Assembly (NCBI RefSeq): GCF_001693515.2
Contig: NZ_CP042968.1
Location: forward strand, 1,984,001 to 2,048,000
Source: Bradyrhizobium paxllaeri
Lineage (GTDB): Bacteria; Pseudomonadota; Alphaproteobacteria; Rhizobiales; Xanthobacteraceae
Length of the DNA: 64,000 bases
Direction: 5' to 3'
The notes under the pieces were generated by a model that ran no database searches, was not told the DNA's origin, and saw only the letters and a list, made by a program, of their open reading frames with translations. Made by a program: the position numbers and the translations under genes. Of the stretch, positions 24,963-33,298 are shown piece after piece (within the stretch, counting starts at the first letter, position 1; every line of letters starts with the position of its first letter).

Positions 24963-26474
24963 TTACAGATCGTGGCCCGAATAGGAACAGTTGAATGATT
25001 TGTTGCAGAGTGGAAAATCCGCGACGATGTTGTTCTCGATCACGGCTTCCAGCAGCGGCCATTGAAACCAGGACGGATCGCGCATATGGCACCGTTCGAC
25101 CAGGCCATTGCGCAGGCGCAGCCAGATCAGGACGTCGCCGCGGAATCCCTCCACGATTGCCATGCCCTCCCGCACTTCCCCTCCAAGCGGGACGTCCTCG
25201 GATATCGGGCCTTCGGGAAGCCGGCTCAGGATCTGATCGATCAGCGACAGACTTTGCTCGACTTCGCGCACCCTGATCCAGACGCGCGCATTGACGTCGC
25301 CCTCGTTGAGAACAGGCACGTCGAAACGCAGGCTGTCATAGGGCGGATAGGCCAGCGTCCGGCGCGCGTCGAACGAGCGGCCCGAGGCACGGCCGACATA
25401 GCCGCCGGCGGCGTATTGTCGGGCAAGCGGCGGCTTCAGCGTTCCGGTATCGACGGTACGATCCTGCAGCGAAGCTGTGTTGTCATAGAGTTCGACAAGC
25501 GCTGGAAAGCGCAGGCGAATATTGTCCAGCGTGGCCCGGATCGTTTCCGCCCCTCCATCGGCGATGTCGCGGCTGATACCGCCGGGCACGATGATGCCGC
25601 GCATCAGGCGATGGCCGAAGGCTGAGCCTGATGCGCGCAGCACGCTCTCGCGCAATATGCCGCAATGCGCGTGCATCAGAGCGAAGGACGCATCGTTGCA
25701 AATGGCGCCAATGTCGCCGAGGTGATTGGCGAGCCGCTCGAGTTCTGCCAGCAACGCGCGCAGGAAGACGGCTCGGTTCGGCACGGCGAGATCGAGCGCG
25801 ATTTCGGCCGCGCGAGAAAACGCATAAGCATAAGCCACCGTGCTGTCGCCCGACACGCGGCCGGCGAGTTGAGCGCCGCGTTCGAGGCTGGCGCCGGCCA
25901 TCAGGCCATCGATGCCCTTGTGCACATACCCCAACCTTTGTTCCAGCCGAACCACGGTCTCGCCGCTGGCGGTAAAGCGGAAATGTCCGGGCTCGATGAT
26001 TCCCGCATGTACCGGGCCAACCGCAATCTGGTGCAGGCCGTCGCCTTCCGCGGCGAGGAAACGGTAGGGCTTGGCCGTCGGCAATGCGTCGATGCGATCT
26101 CCTAATGGGAAACGCACGCCCCAGCGGTTGTGGTCGAGCCAGGGGCGGGCATCGGGCGAGCCCTGGGCGGACAGTCCAAAGAGATCGTTGATGGTGCGTT
26201 CCAGCCGCAGTGCCGGCGGATGATGCTTACCGACGGAAGGAAATTGGCGGTCGGGGCAATCCAGGCTGATGACCGCGATCTCTGCGGTCTGGCCATCCAT
26301 GATCGCCATGTGCACCGTTGCGGGCTCGCCCCAGAGGCCGAGCAGGCTCCAGCGCCCGTGCGCCAGTTCGCTCGCCGCAAATGTCCATACCGAAGCATCG
26401 ACCACCACGCGTGGCCACGGGCCATATTGCGCGACCCTGCGACCCTCCAGCGTCAGATCGATCAGCGATGGCAT
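24963..26474 (-). CDS. hyfG: Hydrogenase-4-like large subunit lacking the NiFe ligands (HyfG/HycE-like)
   Basis: A 503-residue protein combining a NuoC-like N-terminal domain (ERTINDLFGLSAQGSPDAR at 92-110) and a NuoD/hydrogenase large-subunit domain (GHFRFTASGE, RLGYVHKGIDGL). In true group 4 hydrogenases the NiFe centre is held by R-x-C-G-x-C and D-P-C-x-x-C. Here the first motif reads R206-V-S-G-D-S, so both cysteines are serines. The last reads N495-C-S-Y-S, so only Cys 496 remains. It therefore cannot bind a normal NiFe site. Sequence around both sites is otherwise well kept, including ADFPLCNKSFNCSYSG, which argues for a maintained new role rather than decay. It fits the energy-converting-hydrogenase-related (Ehr) class. 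Confidence 0.88.
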   Translation of the reverse strand: MPSLIDLTLEGRRVAQYGPWPRVVVDASVWTFAASELAHGRWSLLGLWGEPATVHMAIMDGQTAEIAVISLDCPDRQFPSVGKHHPPALRLERTINDLFGLSAQGSPDARPWLDHNRWGVRFPLGDRIDALPTAKPYRFLAAEGDGLHQIAVGPVHAGIIEPGHFRFTASGETVVRLEQRLGYVHKGIDGLMAGASLERGAQLAGRVSGDSTVAYAYAFSRAAEIALDLAVPNRAVFLRALLAELERLANHLGDIGAICNDASFALMHAHCGILRESVLRASGSAFGHRLMRGIIVPGGISRDIADGGAETIRATLDNIRLRFPALVELYDNTASLQDRTVDTGTLKPPLARQYAAGGYVGRASGRSFDARRTLAYPPYDSLRFDVPVLNEGDVNARVWIRVREVEQSLSLIDQILSRLPEGPISEDVPLGGEVREGMAIVEGFRGDVLIWLRLRNGLVERCHMRDPSWFQWPLLEAVIENNIVADFPLCNKSFNCSYSGHDL

Positions 26475-26486
26475 GTCAATTCATTC

Positions 26487-27938
26487 CTATCCAAGGAGCT
26501 GGGCCACGTGCTGGAACCAGGCCACCAGCGGAGCGGGAAGGTAAATCCCTGCGCCCAATACCAGTGCGAGATGCGCAAACATCGGAATGTACGAGGCGTC
26601 GGCCGGGGCCGTACTGCCACGCGGCTCGCCGAAGGCGACGCTGGTCAGGCGCAACGTCAGCGCGCCGAAAGCCAGCAGCAGGCCGAATACCAGTGCGATC
26701 GCAAGCAACGGCTGCCTTGCGAAGGTCGAACTCACAACGAGGAATTCGCTCATGAAGATTCCGAGGGGCGGCAGCCCGGCGATCGCAACGACGCCCACCA
26801 CCAGCCCCCAGCCGAGCGCCGGATGCGTCACGGTCAGGCCGCGGATCCGCGAGATCCGCTGGGTGCCCTTGATTTGCGAAATGTGTCCGACGGCATAGAA
26901 GATCGCCGACTTGGTCAGGCTGTGCATCACCATGTGCAGCAGCCCGGCGAAATTGGCGAGTGGACCGCCCATCCCAAACGCGAACACGATAATGCCCATG
27001 TGCTCGATCGATGAATAGGCGAACAGCCGCTTGATGTCGCGGCGCCGGTACAGCATGAAGGCCGCGAAGATCAACGAGACGAGGCCCACCGTCACCATCA
27101 GCGGACCGGGCGCGATCGAGGCCGGGTTGGCCGCGACCAATATCTTGAAGCGCAGCAGCGCGTAGAGGGCGACGTTCAGCAACAGGCCCGACAGCACGGC
27201 TGATATCGGCGTCGGACCTTCGGCATGCGCATCAGGTAACCAGGCATGCAGCGGCGCGAGACCGACCTTGGTGCCGTAACCGAGAAACAGGAATACGAAG
27301 GCGACGTTGAGCAGTGCAGCGTCGAAATTCGCGGCGCGCTCGACCAGCAGCGTCCAGACCATGCCGTCATGGCCTTCACCCATGACGGGGCGGGCCGCCA
27401 TATAGATCAGGATCGTACCGAACAAAGCGAGCGCAATTCCGACGCTGCCCAGGATGAAATACTTCCAGGCGGCTTCGAGCGCGGCATGGGTGCGGTAGAT
27501 GCCGACCATCAGCACCGTTGTCAGCGTCGCGAGTTCGACCGCCACCCACATCAGGCCGATATTGTTCGACACGAACGCGAGGTTCATGCCGAACATCATG
27601 ATCTGATACATGGCATGATAGAACCGCAGGTATGCCGATGTCAGCCGGCCGGTTTCGAGTTCATGCGCGATATAGCTCGCGCTGAAGATGCTGGTGGTGA
27701 ACCCGACGAAGGTATTGAGCACGATGAAGACGATGTTCAGATCGTCGATCAGTACGTACGATCCGGGAGAGGGACGTTCGACCACGAACAGGGAGAGCGC
27801 TGCCAGGAATGTCGCCAGGCTTGCAACGACGTTGAGCCGCGCCGTCAACCGGTAGCCGGGCAAGGCCGCCAGCAGCGCCGCCGAGCAGATCGGGATCAAC
27901 AGGACGGCGGTGACGGGATCGAAGAGAGAAGGGATCAT
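26487..27938 (-). CDS. hyfF: Antiporter-like membrane subunit (HyfF / NuoM-N-like)
   Basis: A 483-residue polytopic protein of the proton-conducting antiporter family of complex I and hydrogenases, with roughly 13-14 spans. The conserved channel Glu is seen in WVAVELATLTTVL, and the conserved Lys in GYGTKVGLAPLHAWLPDAH, followed by the broken-helix region EGPTPISAVLSGLLLN. These charged residues are needed for proton or sodium movement in relatives, so the pumping part of the complex seems functional. Its ATG overlaps the hyfE stop by four bases. Confidence 0.92.
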   Translation of the reverse strand: MIPSLFDPVTAVLLIPICSAALLAALPGYRLTARLNVVASLATFLAALSLFVVERPSPGSYVLIDDLNIVFIVLNTFVGFTTSIFSASYIAHELETGRLTSAYLRFYHAMYQIMMFGMNLAFVSNNIGLMWVAVELATLTTVLMVGIYRTHAALEAAWKYFILGSVGIALALFGTILIYMAARPVMGEGHDGMVWTLLVERAANFDAALLNVAFVFLFLGYGTKVGLAPLHAWLPDAHAEGPTPISAVLSGLLLNVALYALLRFKILVAANPASIAPGPLMVTVGLVSLIFAAFMLYRRRDIKRLFAYSSIEHMGIIVFAFGMGGPLANFAGLLHMVMHSLTKSAIFYAVGHISQIKGTQRISRIRGLTVTHPALGWGLVVGVVAIAGLPPLGIFMSEFLVVSSTFARQPLLAIALVFGLLLAFGALTLRLTSVAFGEPRGSTAPADASYIPMFAHLALVLGAGIYLPAPLVAWFQHVAQLLG

Positions 27939-28603
27939 CGGCGTTCGCCCCGGAAATCGTCGAGCGCGGAGACGTCCACTGAATCGAAACGTTCGCGGAT
28001 TCGGAACAGGAAGATGCCGATGACGATGAACGCGATCAGAATCGAGAAGGCGACGCTGATTTCGACGACCAGCGGCATGCCCTTGGCGCCGGTCGCCGCC
28101 AGCACCAGTCCGTTCTCGAGCGACATGAAACCGACGACTTGGCTCACCGCGTTGCGGCGCGTCACCATGACCAGAAGTCCGAGCAGCACCACCGACAGCG
28201 CAAAGGCGAGATCCTCACGCGCCAGCGGGTCGGCGTCGCCCGTCACCCGCAACATCAGGACCAGGGAGAGCGCGACGAGCCCCATCCCGGCCAGCATGGT
28301 CGGTCCGATTCCGACCGCAGATTCGATGTCGCGGTGAATTCCGAGCTGCTTGATGATGCGATGCAGCGCCACCGGAATGATGATCGCCTTGAACACCAGC
28401 GCGATGACGGCGGTGACGTAGAGATGGGGTGCATCCTGGATGAAAGCCTGCCAGGCGACCGAGAGCGACAGCACCAAAGCGTGGAGCGCGAATACATTGA
28501 GCAGCGAATAGAGACGGTCCTGATACAGCATCATCAGGCTGATGAGCACCAGCCCGCCGGCCAGCGTGTGCGAAACGTCGAAGGCCAGGCTGTGCATCTG
28601 CAT
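27935..28603 (-). CDS. hyfE: HyfE-like membrane subunit (NuoK-like)
   Basis: A 222-residue membrane protein with six to seven spans. The C-terminal half resembles NuoK, with LVMVTRRNAVSQVVGFMSLENGLVLAATG (key part: FMSLENGLVLAA), where the membrane Glu is conserved in the proton path. The N-terminal half has the extra spans found in HyfE but not NuoK. It starts at an ATG sharing its last base with the stop of the hyfC-like gene (TGATG) and overlaps hyfF at its own end, so three genes are translationally chained. Confidence 0.9.
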   Translation of the reverse strand: MQMHSLAFDVSHTLAGGLVLISLMMLYQDRLYSLLNVFALHALVLSLSVAWQAFIQDAPHLYVTAVIALVFKAIIIPVALHRIIKQLGIHRDIESAVGIGPTMLAGMGLVALSLVLMLRVTGDADPLAREDLAFALSVVLLGLLVMVTRRNAVSQVVGFMSLENGLVLAATGAKGMPLVVEISVAFSILIAFIVIGIFLFRIRERFDSVDVSALDDFRGERR

Positions 28604-29559
28604 CAGAAGCTCCTTGAGACGAACAGCAGCAGGGTGCCGAGCAGGCCCAGCATGAACGCCGCGCCGAGAAACTGCGGGACGCGAAACACCCGCATCTTCG
28701 CGGTAGCGGTCTCGAACAGCGCGAGCAGGAAGCCGGCCAGCGCAAGCTTGACGATGTAGGCGCCGGCGCCGATCGCGTAAGACAAGGCACCGGTGCCGTA
28801 CAGCGCGATCTGCCAGGGGAAAAATACGCAGGCAATCAGCGAGACGTAGAGGAGCAGCTTGAGGTAGGCGCCGAACTCGATCATCGCGAGATGACGTCCG
28901 GAATATTCCAGGATCATCGCCTCGTGCACCATGGTGAGTTCGAGGTGCGTCGCCGGGTTATCGACCGGGATGCGCGCGTTCTCTGCGATTGCCACCATGA
29001 AGAGTGCGACCAGCGCCATGCCGAGCGATACGCGCAATCCGACATAGGATGATGCCAGGAAGTGCGAGACGGTCGAGAGCTGCGTCGAGCCGGCGACCAG
29101 GGCCAGACAGAATACGATCAGCAGCATTGCGGGCTCGGCAAGCGTCGCAATCATCACTTCGCGGCTGGAGCCGATGCCGCCGAAGCTGGTGCCGACGTCC
29201 ATCCCCGCGAGCGCAAGGAAGAAGCGCGCGCTTCCCAAGAGCGCGACGATAGCGATCAGGTCCGCCGTCCAGTTGAACAACAGCCCGGTCGCGAAGGTCG
29301 GTACCAGGGCGGCGGCAACCCAGACGGCCGCGAAAGTGATGTAGGGTGTCACGCGGAACAGCCATGAGGCGTTGTCGGCCAGCACCACTTCCTTGCGCAA
29401 GAGCCGCAGGAGATCGCGATAGGGCTGAAAGACGGAGGCGCCCTGGCGGCGCAGCAGCCGAGCCTTGACCTTGCGCACGTAGCCGGTCAACAGCGGGGCG
29501 AGCAGCAGCACGAGCAGCATCTGCACGCCTTGCACGATGATGTCCGAGATCACGTCCAT
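28603..29559 (-). CDS. hyfC: HyfC/HycD-like membrane subunit (NuoH-like)
   Basis: A 318-residue membrane protein that would anchor the soluble Fe-S/large-subunit arm, as NuoH does. Family motifs include the cytoplasmic loop RRQGASVFQPYRDLLRLLRKE (key part: FQPYRDLLRLL) and IAENARIPVDNPATHLELTM (20 residues), with its acidic and Arg residues intact. About eight spans are predicted. The start is placed at the ATG ten bases inside the end of hyfB; the frame stays open upstream but that part is hyfB's shadow. Confidence 0.92.
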   Translation of the reverse strand: MDVISDIIVQGVQMLLVLLLAPLLTGYVRKVKARLLRRQGASVFQPYRDLLRLLRKEVVLADNASWLFRVTPYITFAAVWVAAALVPTFATGLLFNWTADLIAIVALLGSARFFLALAGMDVGTSFGGIGSSREVMIATLAEPAMLLIVFCLALVAGSTQLSTVSHFLASSYVGLRVSLGMALVALFMVAIAENARIPVDNPATHLELTMVHEAMILEYSGRHLAMIEFGAYLKLLLYVSLIACVFFPWQIALYGTGALSYAIGAGAYIVKLALAGFLLALFETATAKMRVFRVPQFLGAAFMLGLLGTLLLFVSRSF

Positions 29560-31562
29560 ATCGCAAGCACCAGCAGCAGCGTGACGAGGGTGGCAAAGAC
29601 CAGGCTGAGATATCGCCGGATGGTCAGGAATTGCAGACGATTGAGCCGCATCGACAAGAAGCCGACGGCATCCGCAATCGGTGCATACATTCTGCTCCAT
29701 ACCAGGTCGTGCAATTCGATCCTGAGCCGCGCCGGCCGGAGGTCACCCGGTGGCGGCATCGTGACGTGATCGCGGGCGTGGAACACCAGTGTGCCGAACA
29801 CGCGGCGGATCGGTTGCGCAAAGCTCACGCTTGAATATTGCGCGGCGGGCGTCGCGTCGGTGAAGCCGCATCCCCAGGCCGGTCCCCGCCGAAGGGCGTG
29901 CGAAGCGAAGCGATGAATAACGTAGACGGCAAGTGATGAGGACGCCGTGATGAACACCATCACCAGCAATCCATTGTAGGAGCTGCGGCTCTCCGCAATC
30001 GGCACGATCGAGAGCCAGGGCTGAACGGCCTGGGCCGGCATGCGGCCACCGAGAATCTGCGTCGCGACCGGCGCAAGGGCGTCGATCGCCAGCCCCGGCA
30101 GGATTCCGGCCAGCAGGCAGAGCGCGGCAAGGATGAACATGGCCACCAGCGAGAAGCGATCGACTTCATGCGCCTCCTCGGCCGCCGTACTCCGCGGCCG
30201 GCCGAGGAACGTCACGCCATAGGTCTTGACGAAACAGGCCGCGGCCAGTGCGGCAGCGAGAGCGAGCATCGCGCCGACCGCGGGCACCATGATCTTGAGC
30301 GTCCACTGCGGCAGTTCCGGACTTTGCAACACTGCCTGGAAAATCAGCCACTCCGACACGAATCCGTTGAACGGCGGCAGCGCGGAGATCGCGACGCAGC
30401 CGACGAGAACGGCGAAGCTCGTAAACGGCATGCGGTGGATGAGGCCGCCAAGCTTGTCCATATTGCGCTCGCCGGTCGCGTTCAGAACGGCGCCAGCGCC
30501 GAAGAACAGCAAGCTCTTGAAGAAGGAGTGATTGAGTGCGTGAAGCAACGCCGCCGTGAAGGCGAGCGCGGCCGCCGCCTTCAGTCCGTTGGCCTGGAAT
30601 GCCATGGCGAGGCCGAGGCTGACGAACACGATGCCGATATTCTCGATCGTGCTGTAGGCCAGGAGGCGCTTCAGGTCCTTCTCCATCATGGCGTAAAGAA
30701 TTCCCATGACGGCGGTGATGCTGCCGAGGAACAGCACGACCGCGCCGGCCGGCCAGCCCGGTTGTCCCAGCAAATCGAACATGACGCGAATGAAGCCGTA
30801 GATCGCGACTTTGGTCATGACGCCGCTCATCAGCGCAGATACGTGGCTCGGAGCCGCGGGATGGGCGAGCGGCAGCCAGACATGCAACGGCACCAGGCCG
30901 GCCTTGGAGCCGGCGCCGAGCAGCATCAGTACCAGTACCAGCGTCGCGGCATAGGGCGTGTGCTGCGCGGCGCGAATGGCGGCAAATCCGTAATCTCCCG
31001 CCGGCCCTGCCAGCAGGCCGAAGGCGAGCAGCAGCGCGAGCGTACCGAAGCTGGCCATCACGAGATAGACGTACCCGGCCCTGGCATTGCCCGGCTCGCG
31101 ATGATGCGCCATGACCAGCGCCCACGACGCCAGCGACATGAACTCCCAGCACAGCAGGTAGGAGAAGGCGTCGTCCGCAAGCACCACGAGGTGCATACCG
31201 GCGAGAAAGGCCGGGAAGAATGGCAATACGCGGTGCGGCGCGGGATCGTGATGGCCGTAGCCGAGGCCGTACAGGCTTGCCGACGCCCCGCCCAGATTGA
31301 CGACGACGAGAAAGAACGCGGCCAGTGCGTCGAGGCGGAAATGCGCGCCGAGCCACGGCAATCCCACCGGCAAGGTGAGTGTGCTGGCACCGGCGCCGCC
31401 GAGCAGGCCGCGCAATGCGCCGGCCACTGCAATCGCCGATACGGCCAGCGTCGCGCCGTAGATAACGGCTGTGGAGATCTTCGACCGGCTGATAGCGATC
31501 GCCAGCACGGCCAGTCCGAGCAATGCGGCGACACAGATCATTTGCAGGGCGACGGCCGACAT
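29550..31562 (-). CDS. hyfB: HyfB-like antiporter subunit (NuoL-like)
   Basis: A 670-residue polytopic membrane protein, the largest subunit of the complex. The antiporter core shows the conserved Glu in LLCWEFMSLASWAL and the Lys in GAGSKAGLVPLHVWLPLAHP, followed by SHVSALMSGVMTK. A long C-terminal region with GCGFTDATPAAQYSSVSFAQ (a HyfB/HycC-type extension) precedes the last span. Its ATG overlaps the stop of the XRE regulator gene (TAATG), so regulator and complex are one transcript. No ferredoxin-type (HyfA, HyfH) or hydrogenase-maturation gene lies in the operon. Confidence 0.92.
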   Translation of the reverse strand: MSAVALQMICVAALLGLAVLAIAISRSKISTAVIYGATLAVSAIAVAGALRGLLGGAGASTLTLPVGLPWLGAHFRLDALAAFFLVVVNLGGASASLYGLGYGHHDPAPHRVLPFFPAFLAGMHLVVLADDAFSYLLCWEFMSLASWALVMAHHREPGNARAGYVYLVMASFGTLALLLAFGLLAGPAGDYGFAAIRAAQHTPYAATLVLVLMLLGAGSKAGLVPLHVWLPLAHPAAPSHVSALMSGVMTKVAIYGFIRVMFDLLGQPGWPAGAVVLFLGSITAVMGILYAMMEKDLKRLLAYSTIENIGIVFVSLGLAMAFQANGLKAAAALAFTAALLHALNHSFFKSLLFFGAGAVLNATGERNMDKLGGLIHRMPFTSFAVLVGCVAISALPPFNGFVSEWLIFQAVLQSPELPQWTLKIMVPAVGAMLALAAALAAACFVKTYGVTFLGRPRSTAAEEAHEVDRFSLVAMFILAALCLLAGILPGLAIDALAPVATQILGGRMPAQAVQPWLSIVPIAESRSSYNGLLVMVFITASSSLAVYVIHRFASHALRRGPAWGCGFTDATPAAQYSSVSFAQPIRRVFGTLVFHARDHVTMPPPGDLRPARLRIELHDLVWSRMYAPIADAVGFLSMRLNRLQFLTIRRYLSLVFATLVTLLLVLAIWT

Positions 31563-31861
31563 TACTTACGCGTCCTCGCTCCGCTCAAACTCTTGTCTTC
31601 CGCGCGATCTCCGGAACCGGCCTTCAGCCGCACGCCGCGCCCGCCGCCGTCGCTGGTCGCCCCATCGTCGATCAATTCGATGCCGGCATCGTCAAGCGCG
31701 GTGATCAGCTTCACCAGCGAATCGACGTTGCCCCGAACCATGGTCTCACTCGCTTCCATGCGTTGGATGGTCGGCACCGAAAGCCCCGATAGTTCCGCGA
31801 GCCGGCGCTGATCGATGCCGAGAAGCACCCTGGCAGCCCGCAATTGAGCTGCAGTGATCAT
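31562..31861 (-). CDS. Small XRE-family helix-turn-helix regulator (paralogue 2), first gene of the hyf-like operon
   Basis: A 99-residue Cro/C1-type HTH protein. Its N-terminus (MITAAQLRAARVLLGIDQ, ELSGLSVPTIQRMEAS) and the NVDSLVKLITALDDAGIEL segment match the XRE protein at the other end of the operon, while the 30-residue tails differ. The recognition-helix sequence SVPTIQRMEAS is identical in both, so they probably bind the same DNA site. It is translationally coupled to the HyfB-like gene, which suggests autoregulation of the whole operon. No effector-binding domain is present apart from the short tail. Confidence 0.88.
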   Translation of the reverse strand: MITAAQLRAARVLLGIDQRRLAELSGLSVPTIQRMEASETMVRGNVDSLVKLITALDDAGIELIDDGATSDGGGRGVRLKAGSGDRAEDKSLSGARTRK

Positions 31862-31943
31862 CAGTCTGCCCCGCCGGCGACGCCTGAGCCAATATTAAAC
31901 GTCATTCCTGCATCCTAAGTATTGATGTTCTTATGTCAATAAG

Positions 31944-31960
31944 TGATATCTCAGATATCT
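31944..31960. promoter_or_regulatory. Inverted repeat upstream of the XRE/hyf-like operon
   Basis: TGATATCTCAGATATCT has TGATA and TATCT seven bases apart, and GATATC occurs twice. It lies 83 bases upstream of the operon start, in an AT-rich patch that also contains TTGATGTTCTTATGTCAA just downstream in the operon's direction. It resembles the site before XRE paralogue 1. Low-to-moderate confidence. Confidence 0.4.
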
Positions 31961-32069
31961 ATTCTAAGGGATGCTTCCGAAGAAGCAGGCGCGCCCCCGG
32001 GGGCAGCACGTTGTGGCCGCCCCGCTGGATCGGCATTACAGTTCAACGAAAATCAGGGGAGCTGAACCG

Positions 32070-32696
32070 ATGTGGCAGCGGCCATTTTACCACGAGGGCT
32101 TGAGCGAACTGCAGGACCGGTTCGATGGACGGCGCGTCGCGGAAGCAATCGAGCGGCACCGCAAGCATTACGAATTCTGGGATGACGAGAGGGAGATGAT
32201 TGAGACGTCGCCGTTCTTCTTTATCGGCACGTCCTGGAACGATTATGTCGACTGCAGCGTCAAGTCCGGCGATCCCGGCTTTGTGAAGGTCGCCGGTCCG
32301 AACATTATCGAGTACCCTGAATATGACGGCAACTCGATGTACCGCACGCTCGGCAACATCTCGCGAAATCCGAATGTTGGCCTCTTGTTCGTGCGTTTCG
32401 ACGGCAAGAGCAGAAGGATGCGGATCAACGGCCGCGCCTCGATCCTTGATGACGCCGAGGCGAAGGGCCGGCATTTCGGAGCGAAAGTGGTGGTGCGGAT
32501 CGAGTGCGAAATCTATCCGAACTGTCCACGCTATGTACCCGATCTGGCCGGAGCCACATCGTCGCCTTACGTTCCCCGCGAAGGGCAGGGCACTCCGCCG
32601 TCGCCGGAATGGAAGCAGCGCGATTACATCAGGGACATTCTGCCCGCGGGCGATCCGCATGCGGCGGCTGTCAAGGCGGATGAGGGGCCGGCTTAA
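32070..32696 (+). CDS. Pyridoxamine 5'-phosphate oxidase-family FMN-binding split-barrel protein
   Basis: A 208-residue protein with the flavin-reductase-like split barrel: FFFIGTSWNDYVDCSVKSGDPGF (core: FFFIGTSWNDYVDCS), then the FMN-contact region GNSMYRTLGNISRNPNVGLLF and the RMRINGRASIL strand. Relatives bind FMN, F420 or heme and act as oxidases or reductases on diverse substrates. It is not the vitamin B6 enzyme itself, since the substrate-binding C-terminus differs. The ATG is chosen for the AGGGGAGC ribosome-binding site. It converges on the DUF2889 gene with a four-base overlap of stops, and diverges from the hyf-like operon. Confidence 0.8.
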   Translation: MWQRPFYHEGLSELQDRFDGRRVAEAIERHRKHYEFWDDEREMIETSPFFFIGTSWNDYVDCSVKSGDPGFVKVAGPNIIEYPEYDGNSMYRTLGNISRNPNVGLLFVRFDGKSRRMRINGRASILDDAEAKGRHFGAKVVVRIECEIYPNCPRYVPDLAGATSSPYVPREGQGTPPSPEWKQRDYIRDILPAGDPHAAAVKADEGPA

Positions 32697-33274
32697 TCCT
32701 TCGGCGCCGGCCCGGTCGCGAACTGCGGGAACATCGCGGCGACGACGGGTCCGTCGGTGCGCCAGGAATGGCAGCCGCCGATGAAGAACGGCCGCTCGCC
32801 GGAGTTCTGCTGGTTCTCCAGCGTGTCGCGACCGTCCGGCTTCCTGCCGTAGGACATGGTCTGGTACAGCGTGGTCACGGCGGGGCCGAGCAATTCCATC
32901 AGATGCGTGCAGGTCTCCAGACGGCCGATCTTGCGCCGCACCGTTTCGCGCCAGCCCGGGCCGATGCGCTCGCCGACCAGTCGCTGCAGGATCGGCTCGA
33001 CCTCGATGCAGGTCGGGTAGGGCGTGGCGCGCATCATCGTCTCAGCCTCGCGAATGATCATGCCTTCGTCGATGGCGAGCCGAAGCCCGATGTCATGCAC
33101 GGGATCGCCCGGCTTCAATTCCTCGCGAAACCGATCGGCGCGCTGGGTGAAGGGCTTTGTGTCCCGCAGCCAGGCTTCGACTTCCCAGAGCCCGTCGTCG
33201 CGCAGAAAGCCTTCGCACTCGACCGATCGCGTGTGCATCAGGCGGCGCGATTTGTTGGCATTTTCCAGAGACAT
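32693..33274 (-). CDS. DUF2889 domain protein
   Basis: A 193-residue protein of unknown function. It shows the DUF2889 pattern: an N-terminal MHTRSVECEGFLRDDGLWEV segment, the DTKPF turn, a central AIDEGMIIREAETMM helix and the cysteine/histidine-containing RLETCTHLMELLGPA. Such proteins often lie beside aromatic degradation or CoA-linked genes, but no activity is established to my knowledge. It follows the quinone oxidoreductase gene by 24 bases on the same strand and may share its transcript. Confidence 0.8.
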   Translation of the reverse strand: MSLENANKSRRLMHTRSVECEGFLRDDGLWEVEAWLRDTKPFTQRADRFREELKPGDPVHDIGLRLAIDEGMIIREAETMMRATPYPTCIEVEPILQRLVGERIGPGWRETVRRKIGRLETCTHLMELLGPAVTTLYQTMSYGRKPDGRDTLENQQNSGERPFFIGGCHSWRTDGPVVAAMFPQFATGPAPKD

Positions 33275-33298
33275 CAGCCCATATCCTCGACGCGTCGC

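Noticed and set aside
26130..27014. Plus-strand open frames opposite the hyf-like genes (also around 27246-28337 and 30168-31811)
   Set aside because: Gln/Arg/His-rich, no motifs; the minus-strand membrane proteins are unmistakable.
24417..31562. Calling the operon a true hydrogenase-4 or formate hydrogenlyase
   Set aside because: Three of four NiFe cysteines are missing and there are no ferredoxin, formate dehydrogenase or maturation genes.
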